Part shown: positions 48,452 through 62,784 of the stretch, piece by piece
Numbering within the stretch: position 1 is the first letter of the stretch
Layout: every line of letters starts with the position of its first letter
NCBI GenBank assembly: GCA_951213105.1
Contig: OX578136.1
Span: 72,584,730 to 72,648,729 of the forward strand
Length of the DNA: 64,000 bases
Reading direction: 5' to 3'
Source: Amaurobius ferox
Taxonomy: Eukaryota; Arthropoda; Arachnida; Araneae; Amaurobiidae
Made by a program: the position numbers and the translations under genes
Notes under the pieces: model-generated
Databases searched by the model: none
What the model was told of the DNA's origin: nothing
The model's input: only the letters and a program-made list of their open reading frames with translations

Positions 48452-51025
48452 TAAACATCTCTAAAATGCGATACATTCCTTGGAAATATTTTTAAAATTA
48501 TCACAATACTACAATAATTTATTATATTTGAAAACTTCATCGAAAACAAATGAACTTTTTCAGAGGAAGTCATCGAATTATAAAGCGGCTGGCTCTTTAA
48601 ATAAAAGCAGTATTTCATTCATTAACATTTTTCCATTAATTAATTTCATTCATCTCTAAAATGCGATACATTCCTCGATAATATTTTTAAAATTACCACA
48701 ATAATACATTAATGTACTATATTTGAAAACGTAAAACTTCACCGAAAAAAATGAACTTCATTCAAATGGCGGCATTGAAATATAAATTGCCTGGTTTAAA
48801 CATCTCTAAAATGCGATACATTCCTCGGAAATAATTTTAAAATTATCACAATACTACAATAATTTATTATATTTGAAAACTTCATCGAAAACAAATGAAA
48901 TTTTTCAGAGCAAGTCATCGAATTATAAAGCGACTGGCTCTTTAAATAAAAGCAGTATTTCATTCATTAACATTTTTCCATTAATTAATTTCATTCATCA
49001 CAATACTATAATAAATAATTTTATTTAAAACTTAAAACCATGGCGATACAGGTAATTTAACTCTATGCCCAAAACTTCATCAAAAATCCTTTGCTTCTCT
49101 GTAAAATCAATGATTGTTTCATTCATAGCAGCTATATTGCAGACTCCATGGGCTAAATAATTTTGCGTTAAAGAAATGCAGCAATTCTTATACAACTCAT
49201 CCTCGTATTTTGGTGTTTACCTTTTCCATAAGTGAAAAGTAGGCTTTGTTGTAGAAATAATCAAAGTTGGATGATCATTTAAACTCAAATACATTGTAAT
49301 TGCTTTGTTTTAGAACATTGATGCACCGAATTTAAGCAAAAATAAAGCGGTTTTAGGACGGATACAACACTCAATATGAATTAAAAAGAACTTTAAAAAT
49401 CACGATTTTGATGCAAAATGGATGTCATATTTCATTTTGAAGTGGGTCACGTGATATCTTCATATAATGGTCACGTGATCTCTCCATATAAAGGGTGTAA
49501 TTAATATTTTAATTTTTCTTTAAAAAACTACTGAATATATTTTGCTAATTTTTTTTTTATATATTTTATGGGATAATTTGAATATTTCATAAAACTTTCG
49601 AAGAAATTTGTGAATTTTAAATTCGCTTAAAAATATTTGAAAAATTAGGTCCCATAAGATTCAATGTGTTTCATTTCTTCAACCTGGGTTCAATCCAAAA
49701 CTAATTGGATGATATTATATTCCCATAGGATGATATATATTCCCATAGGTCCCACAGACTGTCTGAACTACATACTAGAATTTCTTTTTGATAAAGTCAT
49801 TTTTACGGCAGTTATCGCGCTAACGAACAGACACACAGACAGACAGAATGGACAAAGTCACTTTTCATGAACAAAGTCACTCACACAAAAACACTTATAT
49901 TGTAAAGTGTTAATAAGTGTTAAAAATGTATGTTCTTGCTTTGCTTGAAACTGATTCGGTTTCCCGAAACAGCTCTACTAATCTCGTAATTGTTGAATTG
50001 ACAGTTGACTCCCAGCATCGGTATTTCCTCTGTAATACTTCAATGGCATTTTGAGAATTGAAAGAGAAATTTGCTCTAAAACAAAAATTAATTTATACTG
50101 GAAAAACGCTGCGTTCTTCGATCGATAAAAAACCTGTTTGTAATGTTCATATGCCATATTAAAAGCAAAAACTGTATTTATTTATTTTGGGGATATATTT
50201 AGAGACACATGAAAAAAAATTCTTCAATATACTTTTTTTAATTTTGATGACCAAGACTTTTAGATCACTCCCTGTAGTGTGAGAAGATAAAATATTTAAA
50301 ATTAGATAATTATATTTGCAACTGCTAGAATACTGCAGAAACAATGGCTTATATATATTGAATTGTGTAAATGGAACGAAATAAAATAAATGAAGAAAGA
50401 TCTGTATTATCCTACGTGATGCTCAAGAGACTGAGGTATAAAACAACAAATCCACTTCTCAGTCCTGTGAGAACTCGGAAAAGGATCCAGATCACAGGCG
50501 AAACAAATGGCATCGTATAATGCGATTAGTCCCGACAGTAAATCAGCAAGTAAAGAAAGCAGTCGCAGAATCAATCTACAAGAATTTTTCTTTCCTTGCA
50601 CAATGAAGAAACTCTTTATTGTTTTCAATTGTAACGTAAATAAAGTAATATTTAGTAAACTGCATTTTGCTTTCATATTTTAATCTATCTATTAATTTAG
50701 AAACATTGGATTCGCTTTAAAAAATTAACACAGAAATAAAAATGCATTTTTATTACAAGTAAAAAATAAGTTACTGAGCGATTTTAATCAGACTAAAAAT
50801 ATTTAATTTGATGATCTATTACATAGGTGACGAAATTTTAAGTGGTTATTATTAAGTTATTATTAAGTATTTATGAAGTACTTAATAAATACTTAATAAT
50901 AACTTAATAATAACCACTTAAAAATTTCGCCACTTCTGTAATAGATCATCAAATTAAATATGTTTACTCTGATTAACATCGCATCAGTAACTTATTTTTT
51001 ATCTGTAATAAAAATGCATTTTAAG

Positions 51026-51082
<57 letters not shown>

Positions 51083-51312
51083 ATTTCTTTTTTCAAATGG
51101 TCATCTGTTAATTTTGAATTTCATTTATTTAATATATTTCATTCTGAAAACCGATCACTGGTAAAATCAAAATAGCTTCTCTCACTTTCTATCAACAATA
51201 AACAGAACTTGATTAAGTTTAATTTTTATAAAAATATTTTAATATACTGCTTATTTATTTTCTATTGTTTTAGGTAAGCCATAGTTTAGATAAACACTAA
51301 TCTAGTATCATC
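48452..51312. repeat. Array unit 6 (2861 bp)
   Basis: TA tract at 51029-51077 (49 nt). It shows four single-base homopolymer changes against other units (near 50168, 50289, 50425 and 50440), which alter the small frames seen in the other units. Confidence 0.95.
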
Positions 51313-53892
51313 TAAACATCTCTAAAATGAGATACATTCCTTGGAAATATTTTTAAAATTATCACAATACTACAATAATTTATTATATTTGAAAACTTCA
51401 TCGAAAACAAATGAACTTTTTCAGAGGAAGTCATCGAATTATAAAGCGGCTGGCTCTTTAAATAAAAGCAGTATTTCATTCATTAACATTTTTCCATTAA
51501 TTAATTTCATTCATCTCTAAAATGCGATACATTCCTCGATAATATTTTTAAAATTACCACAATAATACATTAATGTACTATATTTGAAAACGTAAAAACT
51601 TCACCGAAAAAAATGAACTTCATTCAAATGGCGGCATTGAAATATAAATTGCCTGGTTTAAACATCTCTAAAATGCGATACATTCCTCGGAAATAATTTT
51701 AAAATTATCACAATACTACAATAATTTATTATATTTGAAAACTTCATCGAAAACAAATGAAATTTTTCAGAGCAAGTCATCGAATTATAAAGCGACTGGC
51801 TCTTTAAATAAAAGCAGTATTTCATTCATTAACATTTTTCCATTAATTAATTTCATTCATCACAATACTATAATAAATAATTTTATTTAAAACTTAAAAC
51901 CATGGCGATACAGGTAATTTAACTCTATGCCCAAAACTTCATCAAAAATCCTTTGCTTCTCTGTAAAATCAATGATTGTTTCATTCATAGCAGCTATATT
52001 GCAGACTCCATGGGCTAAATAATTTTGCGTTAAAGAAATGCAGCAATTCTTATACAACTCATCCTCGTATTTTGGTGTTTACCTTTTCCATAAGTGAAAA
52101 GTAGGCTTTGTTGTAGAAATAATCAAAGTTGGATGATCATTTAAACTCAAATACATTGTAATTGCTTTGTTTTAGAACATTGATGCACCGAATTTAAGCA
52201 AAAAATAAAGCGGGTTTTAGGACGGATACAACACTCAATATGAATTAAAAAGAACTTTAAAAATCACGATTTTGATGCAAAATGGATGTCATATTTCATT
52301 TTGAAGTGGGTCACGTGATATCTTCATATAATGGTCACGTGATCTCTCCATATAAAGGGGTGTAATTAATATTTTAATTTTTCTTTAAAAAACTACTGAA
52401 TATATTTTGCTAATTTTTTTTTTATATATTTTATGGGATAATTTGAATATTTCATAAAACTTTCGAAGAAATTTGTGAATTTTAAATTCGCTTAAAAATA
52501 TTTGAAAAATTAGGTCCCATAAGATTCAATGTGTTTCATTTCTTCAACCTGGGTTCAATCCAAAACTAATTGGATGATATTATATTCCCATAGGATGATA
52601 TATATTCCCATAGGTCCCACAGACTGTCTGAACTACATACTAGAATTTCTTTTTGATAAAGTCATTTTTACGGCAGTTATCGCGCTAACGAACAGACACA
52701 CAGACAGACAGAATGGACAAAGTCACTTTTCATGAACAAAGTCACTCACACAAAAACACTTATATTGTAAAGTGTTAATAAGTGTTAAAAATGTATGTTC
52801 TTGCTTTGCTTGAAACTGATTCGGTTTCCCGAAACAGCTCTACTAATCTCGTAATTGTTGAATTGACAGTTGACTCCCAGCATCGGTATTTCCTCTGTAA
52901 TACTTCAATGGCATTTTGAGAATTGAAAGAGAAATTTGCTCTAAAACAAAAATTAATTTATACTGGAAAAACGCTGCGTTCTTCGATCGATAAAAAACCT
53001 GTTTGTAATGTTCATATGCCATATTAAAAGCAAAAAAACTGTATTTATTTATTTTGGGGATATATTTAGAGACACATGAAAAAAAATTCTTCAATATACT
53101 TTTTTTAATTTTGATGACCAAGACTTTTAGATCACTCCCTGTAGTGTGAGAAGATAAAAATATTTAAAATTAGATAATTATATTTGCAACTGCTAGAATA
53201 CTGCAGAAACAATGGCTTATATATATTGAATTGTGTAAATGGAACGAAATAAAATAAATGAAGAAAGATCTGTATTATCCTACGTGATGCTCAAAGAGAC
53301 TGAGGTATAAACAACAAATCCACTTCTCAGTCCTGTGAGAACTCGGAAAAGGATCCAGATCACAGGCGAAACAAATGGCATCGTATAATGCGATTAGTCC
53401 CGACAGTAAATCAGCAAGTAAAGAAAGCAGTCGCAGAATCAATCTACAAGAATTTTTCTTTCCTTGCACAATGAAGAAACTCTTTATTGTTTTCAATTGT
53501 AACGTAAATAAAGTAATATTTAGTAAACTGCATTTTGCTTTCATATTTTAATGTATCTATTAATTTAGAAACATTGGATTCGCTTTAAAAAATTAACACA
53601 GAAATAAAAATGCATTTTTATTACAAGTAAAAAATAAGTTACTGAGCGATTTTAATCAGACTAAAAATATTTAATTTGATGATCTATTACATAGGTGACG
53701 AAATTTTAAGTGTTATTATTAAGTTATTATTAAGTATTTATGAAGTACTTAATAAATACTTAATAATAACTTAATAATAACCACTTAAAAATTTCGCCAC
53801 TTCTGTAATAGATCATCAAATTAAATATGTTTACTCTGATTAACATCGCATCAGTAACTTATTTTTTATCTGTAATAAAAATGCATTTTAAG

Positions 53893-53951
<59 letters not shown>

Positions 53952-54183
53952 ATTTCTTTTTTCAAATGGTCATCTGTTAATTTTGAATTTCATTTATTTA
54001 ATATATTTCATTCTGAAAACCGATCACTGGGTAAAATCAAAATAGCTTCTCTCACTTTCTATCAACAATAAACAGAACTTGATTAAGTTTAATTTTTATA
54101 AAAATATTTTAATATACTGCTTATTTATTTTCTATTGTTTTAGGTAAGCCATAGTTTAGATAAAACACTAATCTAGTATCATC
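51313..54183. repeat. Array unit 7 (2871 bp)
   Basis: TA tract at 53896-53946 (51 nt). G at 53553. A private substitution gives AAAATGAGATACATT near 51330. Single-base indels occur near 51596, 52200, 52212, 52357, 53035, 53712, 54029 and 54165. The 53712 loss falls inside the palindrome. Confidence 0.95.
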
Positions 54184-56761
54184 TAAACATCTCTAAAATG
54201 CGATACATTCCTTGGAAATATTTTTAAAATTATCACAATACTACAATAATTTATTATATTTGAAAACTTCATCGAAAACAAATGAACTTTTTCAGAGGAA
54301 GTCATCGAATTATAAAGCGGCTGGCTCTTTAAATAAAAGCAGTATTTCATTCATTAACATTTTTCCATTAATTAATTTCATTCATCTCTAAAATGCGATA
54401 CATTCCTCGATAATATTTTTAAAATTACCACAATAATACATTATGTACTATATTTGAAAACGTAAAACTTCACCGAAAAAAATGAACTTCATTCAAATGG
54501 CGGCATTGAAATATAAATTGCCTGGTTTAAACATCTCTAAAATGCGATACATTCCTCGGAAATAATTTTAAAATTATCACAATACTACAATAATTTATTA
54601 TATTTGAAAACTTCATCGAAAACAAATGAAATTTTTCAGAGCAAGTCATCGAATTATAAAGCGACTGGCTCTTTAAATAAAAGCAGTATTTCATTCATTA
54701 ACATTTTTCCATTAATTAATTTCATTCATCACAATACTATAATAAATAATTTTATTTAAAACTTAAAACCATGGCGATACAGGTAATTTAACTCTATGCC
54801 CAAAACTTCATCAAAAATCCTTTGCTTCTCTGTAAAATCAATGATTGTTTCATTCATAGCAGCTATATTGCAGACTCCATGGGCTAAATAATTTTGCGTT
54901 AAAGAAATGCAGCAATTCTTATACAACTCATCCTCGTATTTTGGTGTTTACCTTTTCCATAAGTGAAAAGTAGGCTTTGTTGTAGAAATAATCAAAGTTG
55001 GATGATCATTTAAACTCAAATACATTGTAATTGCTTTGTTTTAGAACATTGATGCACCGAATTTAAGCAAAAATAAAGCGGTTTTTAGGACGGATACAAC
55101 ACTCAATATGAATTAAAAAGAACTTTAAAAATCACGATTTTGATGCAAAATGGATGTCATATTTCATTTTGAAGTGGGGTCACGTGATATCTTCATATAA
55201 TGGTCACGTGATCTCTCCATATAAAGGGTGTAATTAATATTTTAATTTTTCTTTAAAAAAACTACTGAATATATTTTGCTAATTTTTTTTTTATATATTT
55301 TATGGGATAATTTGAATATTTCATAAAACTTTCGAAGAAATTTGTGAATTTTAAATTCGCTTAAAAATATTTGAAAAATTAGGTCCCATAAGATTCAATG
55401 TGTTTCATTTCTTCAACCTGGGTTCAATCCAAAACTAATTGGATGATATTATATTCCCATAGGATGATATATATTCCCATAGGTCCCACAGACTGTCTGA
55501 ACTACATACTAGAATTTCTTTTTGATAAAGTCATTTTTACGGCAGTTATCGCGCTAACGAACAGACACACAGACAGACAGAATGGACAAAGTCACTTTTC
55601 ATGAACAAAGTCACTCACACAAAAACACTTATATTGTAAAGTGTTAATAAGTGTTAAAAATGTATGTTCTTGCTTTGCTTGAAACTGATTCGGTTTCCCG
55701 AAACAGCTCTACTAATCTCGTAATTGTTGAATTGACAGTTGACTCCCAGCATCGGTATTTCCTCTGTAATACTTCAATGGCATTTTGAGAATTGAAAGAG
55801 AAATTTGCTCTAAAACAAAAATTAATTTATACTGGAAAAACGCTGCGTTCTTCGATCGATAAAAAACCTGTTTGTAATGTTCATATGCCATATTAAAAGC
55901 AAAAAACTGTATTTATTTATTTTGGGGATATATTTAGAGACACATGAAAAAAAATTCTTCAATATACTTTTTTTAATTTTGATGACCAAGACTTTTAGAT
56001 CACTCCCTGTAGTGTGAGAAGATAAAAATATTTAAAATTAGATAATTATATTTGCAACTGCTAGAATACTGCAGAAACAATGGCTTATATATATTGAATT
56101 GTGTAAATGGAACGAAATAAAATAAATGAAGAAAGATCTGTATTATCCTACGTGATGCTCAAAGAGACTGAGGTATAAACAACAAATCCACTTCTCAGTC
56201 CTGTGAGAACTCGGAAAAGGATCCAGATCACAGGCGAAACAAATGGCATCGTATAATGCGATTAGTCCCGACAGTAAATCAGCAAGTAAAGAAAGCAGTC
56301 GCAGAATCAATCTACAAGAATTTTTCTTTCCTTGCACAATGAAGAAACTCTTTATTGTTTTCAATTGTAACGTAAATAAAGTAATATTTAGTAAACTGCA
56401 TTTTGCTTTCATATTTTAATGTATCTATTAATTTAGAAACATTGGATTCGCTTTAAAAAATTAACACAGAAATAAAAATGCATTTTTATTACAAGTAAAA
56501 AATAAGTTACTGAGCGATTTTAATCAGACTAAAAATATTTAATTTGATGATCTATTACATAGGTGACGAAATTTTAAGTGGTTATTATTAAGTTATTATT
56601 AAGTATTTATGAAGTACTTAATAAATACTTAATAATAACTTAATAATAACCACTTAAAAATTTCGCCACTTCTGTAATAGATCATCAAATTAAATATGTT
56701 TACTCTGATTAACATCGCATCAGTAACTTATTTTTTATCTGTAATAAAAATGCATTTTAAG

Positions 56762-56838
<77 letters not shown>

Positions 56839-57068
56839 ATTTCTTTTTTCAAATGGTCATCTGTTAATTTTGAATTTCATTTATTTAATATATTTCATTC
56901 TGAAAACCGATCACTGGTAAAATCAAAATAGCTTCTCTCACTTTCTATCAACAATAAACAGAACTTGATTAAGTTTAATTTTTATAAAAATATTTTAATA
57001 TACTGCTTATTTATTTTCTATTGTTTTAGGTAAGCCATAGTTTAGATAAACACTAATCTAGTATCATC
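54184..57068. repeat. Array unit 8 (2885 bp)
   Basis: TA tract at 56765-56833 (69 nt). G at 56421, shared with unit 7. Single-base indels occur near 54443, 55083, 55177 and 55258. Confidence 0.95.
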
Positions 57069-59644
57069 TAAACATCTCTAAAATGCGATACATTCCTTGG
57101 AAATATTTTTAAAATTATCACAATACTACAATAATTTATTATATTTGAAAACTTCATCGAAAACAAATGAACTTTTTCAGAGGAAGTCATCGAATTATAA
57201 AGCGGCTGGCTCTTTAAATAAAAGCAGTATTTCATTCATTAACATTTTTCCATTAATTAATTTCATTCATCTCTAAAATGCGATACATTCCTCGATAATA
57301 TTTTTAAAATTACCACAATAATACATTAATGTACTATATTTGAAAACGTAAAACTTCACCGAAAAAAATGAACTTCATTCAAATGGCGGCATTGAAATAT
57401 AAATTGCCTGGTTTAAACATCTCTAAAATGCGATACATTCCTCGGAAATAATTTTAAAATTATCACAATACTACAATAATTTATTATATTTGAAAACTTC
57501 ATCGAAAACAAATGAAATTTTTCAGAGCAAGTCATCGAATTATAAAGCGACTGGCTCTTTAAATAAAAGCAGTATTTCATTCATTAACATTTTTCCATTA
57601 ATTAATTTCATTCATCACAATACTATAATAAATAATTTTATTTAAAACTTAAAACCATGGCGATACAGGTAATTTAACTCTATGCCCAAAACTTCATCAA
57701 AAATCCTTTGCTTCTCTGTAAAATCAATGATTGTTTCATTCATAGCAGCTATATTGCAGACTCCATGGGCTAAATAATTTTGCGTTAAAGAAATGCAGCA
57801 ATTCTTATACAACTCATCCTCGTATTTTGGTGTTTACCTTTTCCATAAGTGAAAAGTAGGCTTTGTTGTAGAAATAATCAAAGTTGGATGATCATTTAAA
57901 CTCAAATACATTGTAATTGCTTTGTTTTAGAACATTGATGCACCGAATTTAAGCAAAAATAAAGCGGTTTTAGGACGGATACAACACTCAATATGAATTA
58001 AAAAGAACTTTAAAAATCACGATTTTGATGCAAAATGGATGTCATATTTCATTTTGAAGTGGGTCACGTGATATCTTCATATAATGGTCACGTGATCTCT
58101 CCATATAAAGGGTGTAATTAATATTTTAATTTTTCTTTAAAAAACTACTGAATATATTTTGCTAATTTTTTTTTTATATATTTTATGGGATAATTTGAAT
58201 ATTTCATAAAACTTTCGAAGAAATTTGTGAATTTTAAATTCGCTTAAAAATATTTGAAAAATTAGGTCCCATAAGATTCAATGTGTTTCATTTCTTCAAC
58301 CTGGGTTCAATCCAAAACTAATTGGATGATATTATATTCCCATAGGATGATATATATTCCCATAGGTCCCACAGACTGTCTGAACTACATACTAGAATTT
58401 CTTTTTGATAAAGTCATTTTTACGGCAGTTATCGCGCTAACGAACAGACACACAGACAGACAGAATGGACAAAGTCACTTTTCATGAACAAAGTCACTCA
58501 CACAAAAACACTTATATTGTAAAGTGTTAATAAGTGTTAAAAATGTATGTTCTTGCTTTGCTTGAAACTGATTCGGTTTCCCGAAACAGCTCTACTAATC
58601 TCGTAATTGTTGAATTGACAGTTGACTCCCAGCATCGGTATTTCCTCTGTAATACTTCAATGGCATTTTGAGAATTGAAAGAGAAATTTGCTCTAAAACA
58701 AAAATTAATTTATACTGGAAAAACGCTGCGTTCTTCGATCGATAAAAAACCTGTTTGTAATGTTCATATGCCATATTAAAAGCAAAAAACTGTATTTATT
58801 TATTTTGGGGATATATTTAGAGACACATGAAAAAAAATTCTTCAATATACTTTTTTTAATTTTGATGACCAAGACTTTTAGATCACTCCCTGTAGTGTGA
58901 GAAGATAAAAATATTTAAAATTAGATAATTATATTTGCAACTGCTAGAATACTGCAGAAACAATGGCTTATATATATTGAATTGTGTAAATGGAACGAAA
59001 TAAAATAAATGAAGAAAGATCTGTATTATCCTACGTGATGCTCAAAGAGACTGAGGTATAAACAACAAATCCACTTCTCAGTCCTGTGAGAACTCGGAAA
59101 AGGATCCAGATCACAGGCGAAACAAATGGCATCGTATAATGCGATTAGTCCCGACAGTAAATCAGCAAGTAAAGAAAGCAGTCGCAGAATCAATCTACAA
59201 GAATTTTTCTTTCCTTGCACAATGAAGAAACTCTTTATTGTTTTCAATTGTAACGTAAATAAAGTAATATTTAGTAAACTGCATTTTGCTTTCATATTTT
59301 AATCTATCTATTAATTTAGAAACATTGGATTCGCTTTAAAAAATTAACACAGAAATAAAAATGCATTTTTATTACAAGTAAAAAATAAGTTACTGAGCGA
59401 TTTTAATCAGACTAAAAATATTTAATTTGATGATCTATTACATAGGTGACGAAATTTTAAGTGGTTATTATTAAGTTATTATTAAGTATTTATGAAGTAC
59501 TTAATAAATACTTAATAATAACTTAATAATAACCACTTAAAAATTTCGCCACTTCTGTAATAGATCATCAAATTAAATATGTTTACTCTGATTAACATCG
59601 CATCAGTAACTTATTTTTTATCTGTAATAAAAATGCATTTTAAG

Positions 59645-59705
<61 letters not shown>

Positions 59706-59935
59706 ATTTCTTTTTTCAAATGGTCATCTGTTAATTTTGAATTTCATTTATTTAATATATTTCATTCTGAAAACCGATCACTGGTAAAATCAAAATAGCT
59801 TCTCTCACTTTCTATCAACAATAAACAGAACTTGATTAAGTTTAATTTTTATAAAAATATTTTAATATACTGCTTATTTATTTTCTATTGTTTTAGGTAA
59901 GCCATAGTTTAGATAAACACTAATCTAGTATCATC
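57069..59935. repeat. Array unit 9 (2867 bp)
   Basis: TA tract at 59648-59700 (53 nt). No homopolymer differences noticed. Confidence 0.95.
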
Positions 59936-62510
59936 TAAACATCTCTAAAATGCGATACATTCCTTGGAAATATTTTTAAAATTATCACAATACTACAATA
60001 ATTTATTATATTTGAAAACTTCATCGAAAACAAATGAACTTTTTCAGAGGAAGTCATCGAATTATAAAGCGGCTGGCTCTTTAAATAAAAGCAGTATTTC
60101 ATTCATTAACATTTTTCCATTAATTAATTTCATTCATCTCTAAAATGCGATACATTCCTCGATAATATTTTTAAAATTACCACAATAATACATTAATGTA
60201 CTATATTTGAAAACGTAAAACTTCACCGAAAAAAATGAACTTCATTCAAATGGCGGCATTGAAATATAAATTGCCTGGTTTAAACATCTCTAAAATGCGA
60301 TACATTCCTCGGAAATAATTTTAAAATTATCACAATACTACAATAATTTATTATATTTGAAAACTTCATCGAAAACAAATGAAATTTTTCAGAGCAAGTC
60401 ATCGAATTATAAAGCGACTGGCTCTTTAAATAAAAGCAGTATTTCATTCATTAACATTTTTCCATTAATTAATTTCATTCATCACAATACTATAATAAAT
60501 AATTTTATTTAAAACTTAAAACCATGGCGATACAGGTAATTTAACTCTATGCCCAAAACTTCATCAAAAATCCTTTGCTTCTCTGTAAAATCAATGATTG
60601 TTTCATTCATAGCAGCTATATTGCAGACTCCATGGGCTAAATAATTTTGCGTTAAAGAAATGCAGCAATTCTTATACAACTCATCCTCGTATTTTGGTGT
60701 TTACCTTTTCCATAAGTGAAAAGTAGGCTTTGTTGTAGAAATAATCAAAGTTGGATGATCATTTAAACTCAAATACATTGTAATTGCTTTGTTTTAGAAC
60801 ATTGATGCACCGAATTTAAGCAAAAATAAAGCGGTTTTAGGACGGATACAACACTCAATATGAATTAAAAAGAACTTTAAAAATCACGATTTTGATGCAA
60901 AATGGATGTCATATTTCATTTTGAAGTGGGTCACGTGATATCTTCATATAATGGTCACGTGATCTCTCCATATAAAGGGTGTAATTAATATTTTAATTTT
61001 TCTTTAAAAAACTACTGAATATATTTTGCTAATTTTTTTTTATATATTTTATGGGATAATTTGAATATTTCATAAAACTTTCGAAGAAATTTGTGAATTT
61101 TAAATTCGCTTAAAAATATTTGAAAAATTAGGTCCCATAAGATTCAATGTGTTTCATTTCTTCAACCTGGGTTCAATCCAAAACTAATTGGATGATATTA
61201 TATTCCCATAGGATGATATATATTCCCATAGGTCCCACAGACTGTCTGAACTACATACTAGAATTTCTTTTTGATAAAGTCATTTTTACGGCAGTTATCG
61301 CGCTAACGAACAGACACACAGACAGACAGAATGGACAAAGTCACTTTTCATGAACAAAGTCACTCACACAAAAACACTTATATTGTAAAGTGTTAATAAG
61401 TGTTAAAAATGTATGTTCTTGCTTTGCTTGAAACTGATTCGGTTTCCCGAAACAGCTCTACTAATCTCGTAATTGTTGAATTGACAGTTGACTCCCAGCA
61501 TCGGTATTTCCTCTGTAATACTTCAATGGCATTTTGAGAATTGAAAGAGAAATTTGCTCTAAAACAAAAATTAATTTATACTGGAAAAACGCTGCGTTCT
61601 TCGATCGATAAAAAACCTGTTTGTAATGTTCATATGCCATATTAAAAGCAAAAAACTGTATTTATTTATTTTGGGGATATATTTAGAGACACATGAAAAA
61701 AAATTCTTCAATATACTTTTTTTAATTTTGATGACCAAGACTTTTAGATCACTCCCTGTAGTGTGAGAAGATAAAAATATTTAAAATTAGATAATTATAT
61801 TTGCAACTGCTAGAATACTGCAGAAACAATGGCTTATATATATTGAATTGTGTAAATGGAACGAAATAAAATAAATGAAGAAAGATCTGTATTATCCTAC
61901 GTGATGCTCAAAGAGACTGAGGTATAAACAACAAATCCACTTCTCAGTCCTGTGAGAACTCGGAAAAGGATCCAGATCACAGGCGAAACAAATGGCATCG
62001 TATAATGCGATTAGTCCCGACAGTAAATCAGCAAGTAAAGAAAGCAGTCGCAGAATCAATCTACAAGAATTTTTCTTTCCTTGCACAATGAAGAAACTCT
62101 TTATTGTTTTCAATTGTAACGTAAATAAAGTAATATTTAGTAAACTGCATTTTGCTTTCATATTTTAATCTATCTATTAATTTAGAAACATTGGATTCGC
62201 TTTAAAAAATTAACACAGAAATAAAAATGCATTTTTATTACAAGTAAAAAATAAGTTACTGAGCGATTTTAATCAGACTAAAAATATTTAATTTGATGAT
62301 CTATTACATAGGTGACGAAATTTTAAGTGGTTATTATTAAGTTATTATTAAGTATTTATGAAGTACTTAATAAATACTTAATAATAACTTAATAATAACC
62401 ACTTAAAAATTTCGCCACTTCTGTAATAGATCATCAAATTAAATATGTTTACTCTGATTAACATCGCATCAGTAACTTATTTTTTATCTGTAATAAAAAT
62501 GCATTTTAAG

Positions 62511-62561
<51 letters not shown>

Positions 62562-62784
62562 ATTTCTTTTTTCAAATGGTCATCTGTTAATTTTGAATTT
62601 CATTTATTTAATATATTTCATTCTGAAAACCGATCACTGGTAAAATCAAAATAGCTTCTCTCACTTTCTATCAACAATAAACAGAACTTGATTAAGTTTA
62701 ATTTTTATAAAAATATTTTAATATACTGCTTATTTATTTTCTATTGTTTTAGGTAAGCCATAGTTTAGATAAACACTAATCTAG
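59936..62784. repeat. Array unit 10 (2849 bp, last)
   Basis: TA tract at 62514-62556 (43 nt). One T fewer near 61031. It stops at CTAATCTAG and lacks the 7 bases TATCATC that close every other unit before the next begins. Confidence 0.95.

Larger units (their letters stand above)
34145..62784. repeat. Tandem macrosatellite array, ten units of 2.85-2.89 kb
   Basis: Ten head-to-tail units start at 34145, 37032, 39879, 42744, 45591, 48452, 51313, 54184, 57069 and 59936. By eye they differ by only a handful of substitutions, apart from TA-tract length and single-base indels in units 6-8. Unit order: Z right-arm remainder (to about 1472), spacer, W segment (about 1830-2200), near-perfect palindrome (2290-2571), (TA)n tract (from 2580), then an AT-rich end. 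No protein gene is supported in the unit. Confidence 0.95.

Noticed and set aside
34145..62784. CRISPR array or rDNA-type gene cluster
   Set aside because: Units are 2.86 kb with no spacer pattern and contain no rRNA or tRNA sequence.
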